Below are positions 21,483 to 31,109 of a DNA stretch of 64,000 nt, in pieces. Position 1 is the stretch's first letter. Each line of letters opens with the position of its first letter. Origin of the DNA: Triangularia verruculosa (taxonomy: Eukaryota; Ascomycota; Sordariomycetes; Sordariales; Podosporaceae); NCBI GenBank assembly GCA_033296885.1, contig MU863944.1, positions 124,001 through 188,000 of the forward strand. Direction: 5' to 3'. The position numbers and the translations under genes are program-made. A model generated the notes under the pieces. That model saw only the letters and a list, made by a program, of their open reading frames with translations. It was not told the origin of the DNA and did no database searches.

Positions 21483-23820
21483 ATGGCTCATCACACTCAC
21501 CATCCGGGAAGCAGCTGCTGGGACCATAACGTCGATGAGCGGATTGGTCTCATCGCTGATGGTCTCTCCCACAACGACGATATTCGCAAGAAGCTGCCTG
21601 GTCTCCGGACACTTTTGAACGAGTACCTCAGCCCAGACGTCACAGTCGAGTCCACCGACTTTCACAAGCGGCTCCTTCGGGTATTCCGTGAGTCCGAGCA
21701 CGACTTTGCCTATCAGCAATGCCTTGATCGTCTCACCTCAGACGAAAGAGATCGTGTCGAAAAGTTTGTTGCCGATGACAAGTCACTTGAAGATGTCTCA
21801 GATGGCTTCGACATGTGTGTCAGTCTTGGTGTCCGTGACCACCTTCAACACCTCACCGGTGTCCCTTGTCTTCAGGTCTCTTCTAGTGGAGTCCAGGCTC
21901 TCGGCTTTCCGCCTACCACCAATGGCTCTAATGGCGCCAATGGCATTCATCTCAACGGTCACTCCCCTACTCAAGTCGATGTTGCCGGTCTGAGTGGGAG
22001 CAGCACCCTTGACTGGCTCAAGCACCAGGACGGCCTCTTTCATGCCTTTGCTCACAAGTTGAAGGACATGCTTCTTGACCATGAGGATGAGCATAACGTC
22101 ATTGTAAGTCACCCCCATTTTAATCAGAAGACTGAACCTAACCAGAGAACAGGTCTACAAAGATGCCCCCTTCCAAAATTGGGGCCTCGTCGTCGATTAT
22201 ACGCCGCAATATACCTGCATCCCCAACTCCGTCGCCGGTGTCCAGCGCATCGTCAAGTACGCTCGTGACCACGACATGTCCGTCCGCTGTGCTGGCTTCC
22301 GCCACTCGTGGGCACCCATCTTCGGCCGCCAAGGGCAAATCACCATCTCCCTCCTCAGTCTCGCTGAAGCAACCAAGATCCCCAACTTCACCGCCCTGTC
22401 AAAAGTCCTCCCTGAATGGCTCCTCCACAAGAACGAACTCCAAACCCTTGAAGTCGTCTCTGGCACCCCGCGCGTCAAGGGCAATGCTCTTGTGCGAATT
22501 GGCGCCAGCACAACGAACGAGCAACTCCGCCGCTGGTGCGTCAAGAATAACAAGTACTCCTACCCCTTGAACGTCATCATGGTCGAGATGACCATCGGTG
22601 GGACCAATGCACCCATCTGTCACGGCGCCGGAAGGCGACATCAAACCCTCAGCGATCTTGTCCGCAAAGTCGAATACGTCGACTGCAACGGAAAACTGCA
22701 AGTCGTCGACGACCCCCGACTTCTTCGAGCAGCAGCAGGGTGTTTCGGTCTCATGGGCGTGATCACGCATCTCACCCTCGAGTTTGAGCCCATGAGCTAT
22801 GCCCTCATGAAGCCGGAGAAGATCCCCGTTTTGCGCGCTATCCCGCCACCTGATGACATGAGACCTGACGAAATCCCTCCCGCACTGAGACTGGCGGATT
22901 GGACTCCCGAACAGAGAGCAGCTGACATTGCCAAGTTCGAGGAGGTAGCCACCAACGGGTATTACACCGAGTGGTTCTGGTTTCCCTATTCAGATCTCTG
23001 CTGGGTCAACTGCTGGGATACAACCTCCGATCCCTCCGGAACAGAGGACTACCCCTCGAATATCCAGACATTTTTCATGTTCATCAGCCAGTTCACAATG
23101 AACGTGCTCCAGAACGCGACGGTGCTGAACGAACTGATCAAGACGCTCCATCTGGACGAAGCGGCGGTGACGTTGATTTCCAGAGCGGCAATGTTTGCTC
23201 TGCCAGCGTGGGATGAGCCGGTGAAGACGTACCTACCGGATGCGCTGCATTTCCAGAGGGGAATTCAGAATGTCAGAGTGCTGGACGTGGAAGTTGAGAT
23301 TCCTCTTCAGCCGTCGAAGGCAGATCCGACAAAGCCGGATTATGGGGTTGTGAGGAGGGCGTGGTGGGATGCGATTCTCAGCTGCTACGAGCATAGCAAC
23401 AAGGGTTGTCCACAGCGGATGCCGCTTGAGATGAGGATTATGGGTGGCAGTGACATTGTCATGGCTCCACAGAAGGGGAACACCCTTGGGACTTGTGCGA
23501 TTGAGGTATTGACCTTGGAGGCGGCGAGGGATATGTGGGTGCCGTATGCTGAGGAGGTGATAGGGAAGTGGCTGTCCTATCGAGATAAGGAGGGTAAGAG
23601 GATCAACACAAGGCCGCATTGGGCGAAACAGTGGCATGAGATCAAGGTTGATGGGAGGCCGTGGGTGGAGAAGATGAAGGAAGAGGATTACCGGGTGGAG
23701 AAAGAGGAGTTCAAGGGGTTGCTGGCTGAGATTGGAAAGAAGCATGGCTGGACGCTGAAGGATTTGAAGAAGAGGTTCTCGAATGACTTTTTTGACGCAT
23801 TCTACTTTGACAACATCTAA
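21483..23820 (+). CDS. FAD-binding oxidoreductase, sugar-1,4-lactone oxidase (ALO)-type, with N-terminal extension
   Basis: Two exons (21483-22103 and 22153-23820) are separated by a 49-nt GT/AG intron and encode 762 residues. The N-terminal 200 residues include an Asn/Gly-rich segment (NGSNGANG) and have no recognised catalytic domain. The second exon opens with the PCMH FAD-binding domain: YTPQYTCIPNSVAGVQRIVKYA, then CAGFRHSWAP with the His in the usual flavin-attachment position, then a substrate-domain continuation to a lactone-oxidase-like C-terminus (FDAFYF). D-arabinono- and L-gulonolactone oxidases are about 500 residues, so this is long. Substrate is not deducible. No signal peptide is visible. 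Confidence 0.8.
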
Positions 23821-25045
23821 GAGTCACTGTGCACAAGCTGCGGCGAGGGACTTCTAGGGTTCGGCGGAGTTGTTGATTGGTATTAGAAGGGCTCGGTGTT
23901 TATGCCTAGGTGTAGCATGATACCACTATTTCTTTTCGTGTCCCCCATAGAACAATTTGCAATTCCTTTAAGCACCTCCGACCAACATGGCCTCACATTA
24001 GCCTAAGCTAGTCCCAACGTGTTGGAAATTGAGCCGCATTCTATGAACGCAAAAGAAAAGCGAAGCTCTCTAGTGTCCCTGTCTCGGTGATTGTAACCGC
24101 CGCCAGTACTTTCACTTATCCACAACCTCAGTCCCGTCGTCTGCCAGACTGCCAAAAGCTGTTGAAACCTGTTGAGTCACCTTTTGAGTGGGGTGTTTGC
24201 CAATTCCAATGGCCGTCCTATTTCCAAAATAGCTTGGCAGCTGGCCCAAAGGGTTGGCCCGTTTTTCCACTCTCTCAGACTCCGGTGCCGGCATGCTACC
24301 AACCACCAAATCGCACTGCCGCCGATAACCGAGTGTGAGAGGCGGGATTTGAGTTGATTCTATCGTTGTGCATGATTAAGAAACCAGCTAGAATCCCTGT
24401 CCCGAGACCATTATATGCTGTAGCTGATCTTGCGCTGACACATATCACACAAGGGTTCATCAGAGTCAAGGTCAGCACCAGAGGTTTGCGAGCCACTTCT
24501 ATCTAGGTGCTTGTGCTCTTTGACTCATGAATCTCTTGTTTTCTGCTTTTGTCCAATACGCACACGGCTAACTCCGTCACGGCAGTCAATCATCAAAACA
24601 CAAGGAGATGGGTAAAGGACTCATGCTGTGGAGTTGCATGCCCATGTCGGGAAGGTTTCACCCGGCCGCGGTCAAGACACATCCAAAGCTGCCGCCTTCC
24701 AATGCGATGCGCAGGATAGCCGCGCTCAAGTGTAATGGTGTGGAGCGGCAAGTTGTAATAAGTTCGCGTGGGGCGTGGGGGTTCATCAAGTACGAGATAT
24801 GACAGCCGATATCCCGATTGTTGAGCATCTCCGCTGTTTCCTGTGGTACCTGGCGGTCACCAGCCGAAGTTAAAAAAGCGGAATTGGGCTGGGTTTAGTC
24901 ATCCAACAATTGCCCATTTAAACCTTCGCACTGGAACTTCCGGTTCCCGAACTTTACTTCGACTCTTCACTCGCACTCACCTCCCTACTCGACCTCATCA
25001 GCAACAGCAGCACACAAAGCATTGTACGACGCTCTGGCACAAGCA
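23821..25045. other. Gene-free spacer and nmt1 promoter
   Basis: No supported gene. Open frames on both strands are under 85 codons and lack motifs. The CT-rich stretch 24940-25010 immediately upstream of the uORF is the probable transcription start region of nmt1. Confidence 0.4.
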
Positions 25046-25087
25046 ATGGCGCCTGTCGCAGGGAACATATCTATGAGATCAAGGTAA
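25046..25087 (+). promoter_or_regulatory. Upstream ORF of 13 codons in the nmt1 leader, overlapping a splice donor
   Basis: An ATG at 25046 opens a 13-codon frame ending in TAA at 25085-25087. The GT of a possible 5'-leader splice donor (AAG/GTAACT, GT at 25084-25085) lies in its last codon and stop. Splicing from here to the acceptor at about 25325 would remove the stop. The uORF would then read past the nmt1 ATG in another frame. This is read from sequence; use of the sites is inferred. Confidence 0.55.
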
Positions 25088-25325
25088 CTTCTGCTAGTGA
25101 AGCAGCCGGGTGTTCGACAGCATTTGCCGTGGCTCTCCTTTATCGATGGGCTCCATGCTGCAATGCTGGAAGCCGTCGGTAGAGGTCGCCACGGCGGGCT
25201 GACGTTCTGAGAAATACCGGTCGAACTTGATCTGGATAATACCAGCGAAAGGACATGCTTCTTAGCCAACCCCTCCCGTGGTGTCTTGGTAAGGCACGGT
25301 CAATCGGGTAGCTGACTGCGTATAG
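25084..25325 (+). promoter_or_regulatory. Candidate 5'-leader intron of nmt1 containing the riboswitch
   Basis: A GTAACT donor at 25084 and a GTATAG acceptor at 25320-25325 with a CTGAC branch-like site just upstream frame the riboswitch. A second strong donor, GTAAGG at 25290, lies just 3' of the aptamer. In Neurospora NMT1, TPP binding to the aptamer changes donor choice in the leader and so decides whether uORFs stay in the mRNA. The arrangement here fits that scheme, but exact splice forms are inferred. Confidence 0.5.
25099..25262 (+). promoter_or_regulatory. TPP (THI-box) riboswitch aptamer
   Basis: The conserved cores are present in order. CTGAGA (25208-25213) is followed by the pyrophosphate-sensor side with ACTTGATCTGGATAATACC and CAGCGAAAGGA. 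A P1 stem forms from GAAGCA (25099-25104) and TGCTTC (25257-25262). An extended P3 arm is closed by the perfect pair GCCGTGGC / GCCACGGC, a fungal-type elongation. It lies 85 nt upstream of the nmt1 ATG, the usual place for this riboswitch in filamentous fungi. It should lower nmt1 expression when thiamine pyrophosphate is plentiful. Confidence 0.93.
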
Positions 25326-25346
25326 CATCCGATTTGATCTGTCAAG

Positions 25347-26533
25347 ATGTCGACCGACAAGATCACCTTCCTGACGAACTGGTAGAGCCCCACTACTTTT
25401 CATTGCATGTTTGCTTCTGACGTTAACGCCGATTCAGGCACGCCACGGCGTACCATGCGCCCCTGTACCTGGCTCAGGCTAAGGGCTTCTTCCAGCAGGA
25501 AGGCATCAAGGTTGCCCTGCTTGAACCCAACGACCCCAGTGTAACTACAACCTTCCACCAGTTGTCGACAAAGCTAACCATGAATAGGATGTGACCGAAA
25601 TCATCGGTACTGGCAAGGCCGATCTTGGATTCAAGGCCATGATTCACACGCTTGCCGTAAGTCGACGGGAAACATTTCTGCTGATGCTTTGATGACACTA
25701 ACTCTAGCCAGGCCAAAGCACGCAACTTTCCCGTCCTGTCAATTGGAAGCCTTCTCGACGAGCCCTTCACCGGCGTGGTGTATCTCAAATCGTCGGGTAT
25801 TACTCCCGACTTCCGCACCCTCAAGGGCAAACGCATCGGCTACGTCGGCGAGTTCGGCAAGATCCAGATCGACGAGCTGACCTCGCACTACGGCATGTTG
25901 CCCTCCGATTACACGGCCGTCCGCTGCGGCATGAACGTGTCCAAGGCCATCATCGAGGGCAAGATCGACGCCGGCATCGGCCTCGAAAACGTCCAGATGG
26001 TCGAACTCGAGGAGTGGCTCACGGCTCAGGGCCGTCCCACCACGGACGTGCAGATGCTGCGCATCGACGAGCTCGCCGAGCTCGGTTGCTGCTGCTTCTG
26101 TTCCATCCTTTACATCGGCAACGAGAACTTCATCGCCGAGAACCCGGACAAAGTGCGCGCCTTCCTGCGTGCCGTCAAGCGCGCAACAGACTTTGTCTTG
26201 GCGCAGCCGGAGCAGGCTTGGGCCGAGCACGTCGACTTCAAGCCTTCCATGCGCGGTGAGCTGAACCGTAAGATCTTTGAGCGCAGCTTTGCCTACTTCT
26301 CCAAGGACATGAAGAATGTCCAGCGTGACTGGAACAAGGTTACCAAGTATGGCAAGCGACTCGGTGTCTTGGAGGAGGATTTCGAGCCCAACTACACGAA
26401 TGAGTTCTTGGATTGGACGCTCGACGCGGACTCGGCCGATCCGACGGGTGACCAGAAGAGAATGGCCGAGCTCCAGAAGAGTGTTGCTCAGAAGGGGGGC
26501 TTTCAGCGTCTGGAGGCCAAGGCCAGTGCTTAG
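25347..26533 (+). CDS. nmt1: HMP-P synthase, thiamine pyrimidine biosynthesis (NMT1/THI5 family)
   Basis: Four exons (25347-25381, 25438-25540, 25588-25656, 25712-26533) join in frame to 342 residues, the normal family length. The protein makes 4-amino-5-hydroxymethyl-2-methylpyrimidine phosphate from its own histidine and PLP in a single-turnover reaction. Key residues fall where expected: Lys62 (PLP) and His66 in KAMIHTLA, and the iron-binding CCCFC motif at 195-199. The fold is periplasmic-binding-protein-like. The upstream TPP riboswitch and uORF give feedback control. Coding sequence is markedly GC-rich at third positions, consistent with strong expression when induced. The product acts in the cytosol. 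Confidence 0.96.
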
Positions 26534-27174
26534 GGGGCTGGTGACCACACATCGCCCGGTTCTAGCTCCGTGATAGTGCCTAGTCAGAGAAGTCATAAGC
26601 AAACAGGTATTTGCAAAGTCTTGAAAATGGTGATCCTTGTCGTCTGCAGAGCCAGTGGTGAGCTATGATCAGTTCCCCTGAAGTGCCGCCTAGATCACCT
26701 GTTTACGAGTTGCCCGGTTCTGGCAATACTCCCAGCCTTAAGTTCTTGAAATCACCTTACTTAAACAATCCACTGAATGTACCTCAGGTTGGATTTAGCT
26801 GCTCAAGTTTAGGAGCGAATCGTCATTGTTGTGATCTGTCAGAAGTACAAGGAATCATCGGACGATGGGTTTGGAATAGATGGCATGTTGCCTAAGTTCA
26901 CCGTTTTCACGAATTACGGAAGGTTTTGTCCGTTTTCGGTTAATGAACATCCTTCAGAGGGTTGGGTGGACAGGAAGAGGGTATTCGCACGACCGAAAAA
27001 CACAGTCATTATTAGATTCTGTGGAGCCAAGCCGCGCGGCAGTGCTCAGAAGCACTTGGAGTAATGGCAGAGTGTCTGGAAGAGCCATGAGGGTGTCTCA
27101 TCGTATCTGATAGAAAGCTGTGGGCTGGCTAGGTAGGTACAAAGATCAATAATGCCAGCCACACCGTGATGTGA
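26534..27174. other. Intergenic between convergent genes
   Basis: No gene visible. A TAGGTAGGTAC motif lies at about 27130-27140. The region must contain the 3' ends of nmt1 and of the GPI-type protein gene. Confidence 0.4.
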
Positions 27175-27984
27175 TCAAGCAAAGAATACTGCCATTAGCA
27201 TGAGCCCTGCCATTTTCAGGTTAGAGACAAACAGCCTCGGCCCAGCAGAGTCTGGAGTCTGTGTATTAGCCGCTGGAGTGTCTGTTGCACTTGAAGACGA
27301 CGCCGATGGCGCAGAGGAATCAGATGCTAGGAATAAAGTTAACAAACGAAGCACATGCTTCAGAAAATCGATGCACTCACAGCCCTCCTGGGAGTCGTAC
27401 GCCCCAGCGGTCGTGACGAGCCGAGTGGGCGCAGTTGTCACCGCCCCCAAGTCCAATTTCTCAACCCCTTGCGTGATGACCACCATCTTGTACACCGCAG
27501 TCGTCCCATCAAGCTCAAAAGTCGGCGTAGGTTCCTTCCCTATCGATGTCGATGTGCAATCCACCAGATTTGGCCCGCGAAAAGGAACATCAGTGAATCT
27601 CCCCTCCGAATCCTTAGTCTGCATGGTGATAGGCCGGCTTCTTGGCGTGCAAGTTGCACGGTAGGAGAACGCGGTACCTCTTGCGCTGATATTCTGTGTC
27701 ATGGCAGCATTGTAGGGCGCGCCGGCCTCGACGAAGGTCATGGTGCCCACCATGTTATCCAGATAGGAAGCCATGGTTGGGACTTGAGTCCATTGGCACT
27801 CGCCGGGTTCGTTGCATGCCAGGCGGTATGTTGTCGACCCGGAGCTCTCTCCAATCACTGAGATGGCGGCACCAGGGAAGTCCAAGCCCCAATCCAGGAT
27901 TGGAACGGTGGCGGTCTTTTGGGCATATGAGAGGGGAAGGTTGACTGCTGTGAGGCATGCCAAGTAAAAGAATGTAGACGCCAT
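27175..27984 (-). CDS. Secreted, probably GPI-anchored surface protein
   Basis: Two exons (27984-27381 and 27326-27175, 54-nt intron) encode 251 residues. I start at the ATG at 27984 because a signal peptide (MASTFFYLACLTAVNLPLSYA) follows at once. The mature part has Cys pairs, predicted beta strands and N-glycosylation sites such as NISA. Then comes a Ser/Thr/Ala-rich linker. A short spacer with a small-residue DSAGP site precedes the hydrophobic tail LMLMAVFFA, as GPI-anchored proteins have. No enzymatic domain is recognised. It probably sits on the plasma membrane or cell wall. Confidence 0.75.
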   Translation of the reverse strand: MASTFFYLACLTAVNLPLSYAQKTATVPILDWGLDFPGAAISVIGESSGSTTYRLACNEPGECQWTQVPTMASYLDNMVGTMTFVEAGAPYNAAMTQNISARGTAFSYRATCTPRSRPITMQTKDSEGRFTDVPFRGPNLVDCTSTSIGKEPTPTFELDGTTAVYKMVVITQGVEKLDLGAVTTAPTRLVTTAGAYDSQEGCECIDFLKHVLRLLTLFLASDSSAPSASSSSATDTPAANTQTPDSAGPRLFVSNLKMAGLMLMAVFFA

Positions 27985-28535
27985 GATGCTTGAATGATGG
28001 TGGAACAAGAGTGTGAAGGATGAGCCCCTATTTATCACCGGTGATATTTCTTTCTAGGACCTGATGACGCTAGCTGCCCCTGTTCTGATGATTAGGTTAC
28101 ATCAAGCCGAAGAAGGCCCACTACTTTTGATCAAAATGGCAGGTCCGAGCTTGCGACTGATCCTTCTCTCGGGATTTGTTTACAGGATGGCGTCGTCTGG
28201 ACCGCGCTATTCACACATGCTTGCCACGGTCTGCTGGTGATATCTCTTGCTGGTCTTGGCCAAGCGGATAATTGGAGAGCTAGGCGTGAATGACCCCAGG
28301 TCTATCTGCCTACTAGACAACCCATTTATAGTTAGGGGGTATCGAAAAGCTGTCGTAATTATGCTTCGATTTACACTCTTTCACCTATGAAATCGCTATT
28401 TGAAGTGTTTCTGATGATGAGGTGCTGGACAAAGGCTTAGTCGAAGTACTCGTTATGCTATTGCCGCTTTCTTAGCGAGTTTGTAACTACTTCTGTAGTT
28501 GTTTATGTTTTCGTTTCTATAATGTTTTGATCAAC
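27985..28535. other. Spacer upstream of the surface-protein gene
   Basis: This holds the promoter of the minus-strand surface-protein gene near its left end. Otherwise it is AT-rich sequence without genes that leads into the tandem array. Confidence 0.35.
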
Positions 28536-28707
28536 AGTAACCCGAGTTTAAATCCAAAGCTCGGATAGAGATATTAATAGTAACCCGAGTTCAAATCCAG
28601 AGCTTGGATAAAGACATTAATAGTAACCCGAGTTCAAATCCAGAGCTCGGATAAAGACATTAATAGTAACCCGAGTTCAAATCCAGAGCTCGGATAGAGA
28701 CGTGACC
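28536..28707. repeat. 43-bp tandem repeat, four units, each with an internal hairpin
   Basis: Four head-to-tail units begin at 28536, 28579, 28622 and 28665. Each starts AGTAACCCGAG and contains CCGAG...CTCGG arms able to pair around a 13-nt loop. The inner two units are nearly identical. The first and last carry C/T or A/G differences, so homogenisation is recent in the middle. The array lies 67 bp beyond the stop codon of the minus-strand HET gene. The ATCCGAGCT core also occurs at 4871-4995. Confidence 0.85.
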
Positions 28708-28774
28708 GGTAAAGTATATGTGCCCTTCCCCATTGCTTCAAAGTATACCATCCCAGAGATACATAATCTCCGTC

Positions 28775-30730
28775 TCATACCAGCGCGATTCGCTGTCCAA
28801 TGACCGTCCCGGCACTATCCACCACCTTATCAACCAGCTGACCCTGCATCCAGTTGTGTACGTATGCCTGTCCAACCCAGCCGTACAGAGGACCCCCACT
28901 GTCATCCGTGTCAATCTCCCGGATGATATGCAGGGTGATGGAACCCAAAAGCATCACTACCTTATCCCCCTCTCTAGTATCACTCGCGCATAGGCCGAAG
29001 TTTGTGGACTGTAGAATCTCATATCCTACTCCGGCCTCAGCGCAAAGAAAAAACCTGCGGGCGTGGCAGGTGTGAGCAATCCTGGTTTGAAATGGCGTCC
29101 ACTCTCGTTTCGTTTGTGCGTCCCGGTCGCCCAGAGAGGACTCAGGAGAAAGAGCCTGAATCCCCGCGTCACAACCAGACATAAGTAAGGTACCTAAAAA
29201 CCGTTGGTGGAGGTCGGAGTCTGGCAAATGCAACAGTCGAAGTTTGGCTTTGACGGATTCACTGGTACGGGGATTGTGTAGCAATCGGTACTTCGCTTCC
29301 GAAGCTGTGACACCAATTTGAGCAGCCCATTTTGCTCGGGCAGCATGTTGGTATTCTGGTCTTTCAATCAGGAAAGTTTCCGGGATTTTCAGCCAGTCTC
29401 CTCTGCTATGGATTTGGCTCACTTGATTGACGACACCTGCCACCAACCCAACCACATTCAACCTTCTATTCTTGACGTCGACCGAAGCATGAATGTTGGT
29501 ACTGAGACCATCAGCGCGGTAGGGTGTCACACCCCTTTCGTTCCATAACGGCCTGAATTGTCGAGGCATTGTGAATATATATTGCCGGTCGTCATTATCA
29601 AACACTAAACGTGGTATCCACGATGGATTTCTACTTCGTTGCTCGACACCATAGGCCAGGGGTAGAAAGTCTAGTCTCGCGCCGCCTTTCAAATCATTGG
29701 CGTGGACGTTCAAGAGGATATCAACGAGACCAACATCATCGTGATATAACACCGTGGGTAGCGGGCGGGGGATATTCTGAATCGACTCTGCCAGCCCCAG
29801 TAGAGCATATACTCTATCTCTCTCATCTGTCGCCTTAAAGGTTCGGAAGTAGCAGAGAACATCGTAAAGCGAAGTAAATATTCCTTGGTTTGCTAAGAAC
29901 AGAGACCCAACCTTGCCGATATGTTTAGACGCGGCACATAGTCGGACGAATGGCCCCTGCTTTGAGAAGAACCCGAATTGACCTGAGCGGACGATATCCG
30001 ACTTGACCAGTGACATGATCAAATGGAATTTAGCGGAGAAGAAAGAAGCGCAAGAAAAGAGATGTGCCCATGGCACTTGGTGAGGACCACATTGAACCAG
30101 AACGTGTTTCGCCATAACCACTTCTTGAACAATCCAAACCCGCGAGAACCGGGGCCGAGAGATCAAACCCAAAAGGCTTAGCCACGGGGTACCTTCAATG
30201 CCATGCATGGTGATGGATCTGACCCATTTAAGCACGGTGTCTAGGTGAAATTGCTGCTCTTCAGGCGGACTAGAATTCAACGGAAGAAGCACTTGAAACA
30301 TCTTTTCAACGAAGTCAACGGCTTCCTTGTCCCCGGGCCCATTTTCCTCTCCAATCCATGCAATAACATGGGTTGCGCCGCGATAAACGTCTCGCATCAG
30401 TGACACCTGGAATCCCCTCTCCTCAATATCCTGGTTAATGCACACCGCGTCGATCCAGATCCTCACTGCTTTGTCCGGAAGACGAAGACGAAGTAGCGCC
30501 GAATACAAGTTCTCCCGCACACAAAAGTCGATACCGTTCAGTACAACGGGAAAGAGCGGTGCCACCATGCCCCAGGTGTAGGACAGGCAGATGTAATCTC
30601 CAGCTTTGTCGAGCTCTGTAGGAAATACGCGGAGGCGAATTCGTTCGGTTCGGTCGGTCGTCCATGGTTCGATGTCGAGGAGACGGATCTCGCGCGGTTC
30701 CCTTTGGAGCGGGGAATACGGGCTCGCCAT
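28775..30730 (-). CDS. HET domain protein, long form
   Basis: One exon encodes 651 residues from the ATG at 30730. The HET domain shows YICLSYTWG, RIWIDAVCINQ, QVSLMRDVYRGATHVIAWIG and RFSRVWIVQEVV. A TDERDRVYALLGLA block follows, common to the long Sordariomycete HET architecture. The C-terminal region ends with a GDKVVMLLG ... YGWVGQAYVHNWM block. No NACHT, WD or ankyrin part is attached. Family members act as cell-death triggers in vegetative incompatibility. A diverged, rearranged copy of this gene lies at 46560-46942. The downstream side carries the 43-bp hairpin array. Confidence 0.92.
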   Translation of the reverse strand: MASPYSPLQREPREIRLLDIEPWTTDRTERIRLRVFPTELDKAGDYICLSYTWGMVAPLFPVVLNGIDFCVRENLYSALLRLRLPDKAVRIWIDAVCINQDIEERGFQVSLMRDVYRGATHVIAWIGEENGPGDKEAVDFVEKMFQVLLPLNSSPPEEQQFHLDTVLKWVRSITMHGIEGTPWLSLLGLISRPRFSRVWIVQEVVMAKHVLVQCGPHQVPWAHLFSCASFFSAKFHLIMSLVKSDIVRSGQFGFFSKQGPFVRLCAASKHIGKVGSLFLANQGIFTSLYDVLCYFRTFKATDERDRVYALLGLAESIQNIPRPLPTVLYHDDVGLVDILLNVHANDLKGGARLDFLPLAYGVEQRSRNPSWIPRLVFDNDDRQYIFTMPRQFRPLWNERGVTPYRADGLSTNIHASVDVKNRRLNVVGLVAGVVNQVSQIHSRGDWLKIPETFLIERPEYQHAARAKWAAQIGVTASEAKYRLLHNPRTSESVKAKLRLLHLPDSDLHQRFLGTLLMSGCDAGIQALSPESSLGDRDAQTKREWTPFQTRIAHTCHARRFFLCAEAGVGYEILQSTNFGLCASDTREGDKVVMLLGSITLHIIREIDTDDSGGPLYGWVGQAYVHNWMQGQLVDKVVDSAGTVIGQRIALV

Positions 30731-31109
30731 GGTGAAGGCGGGCTTAGAAGTGAGAGTTGGCCGTTGTAGCGGTGGTAGATTTGTCAAATCGTGAAGACAG
30801 AGACGGATGGTGTAAAAGAGAAAAACCCCGCGTTTCCTTCCAACGATTCGTTCCTGCTATACGCCATTGCTGCCTTGCAGAGCAGCCAGTGCCATGACGC
30901 ACGTGATGAGACAGTATCCAATCATGAGCGAACCGAAAAGCCAGCAAGAGCAGAACAAATCACTGTATATTCGGTGCGGTACGCCACCGGTTGGCTAACA
31001 GAGCACTCTCAACATTTCGTTCAGCAGATGTGTCTGCCGAGGGGATAATGTCGTCTTCATTCTTGTCTAACTCCCTAGATTTATTCTTTTCTTGGTCCAA
31101 GTTCAAGAC
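30731..31109. other. Spacer between HET gene start and trpE stop
   Basis: This 379-bp stretch carries the promoter and leader of the minus-strand HET gene and the 3' end of trpE. No gene is visible. Confidence 0.4.

Noticed and set aside
15147..23820. Secondary metabolite gene cluster built from the FAD oxidases, methyltransferase, SDR, MATE transporter and dioxygenase
   Set aside because: No polyketide synthase, peptide synthetase, terpene or other core gene is present, and the genes are separated by unrelated housekeeping and immunity-type genes.
25739..26602. Long antisense frame over nmt1 (287 codons)
   Set aside because: It is a shadow of the GC-rich codon use of nmt1 and has no motif of its own.
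28536..28707. CRISPR-like array
   Set aside because: Units are contiguous tandem copies without unique spacers, and the host is a eukaryote.
28775..30787. Start of the long HET gene at 30787
   Set aside because: That codon is TTG; the first ATG in frame is at 30730, close to the conserved HET start.
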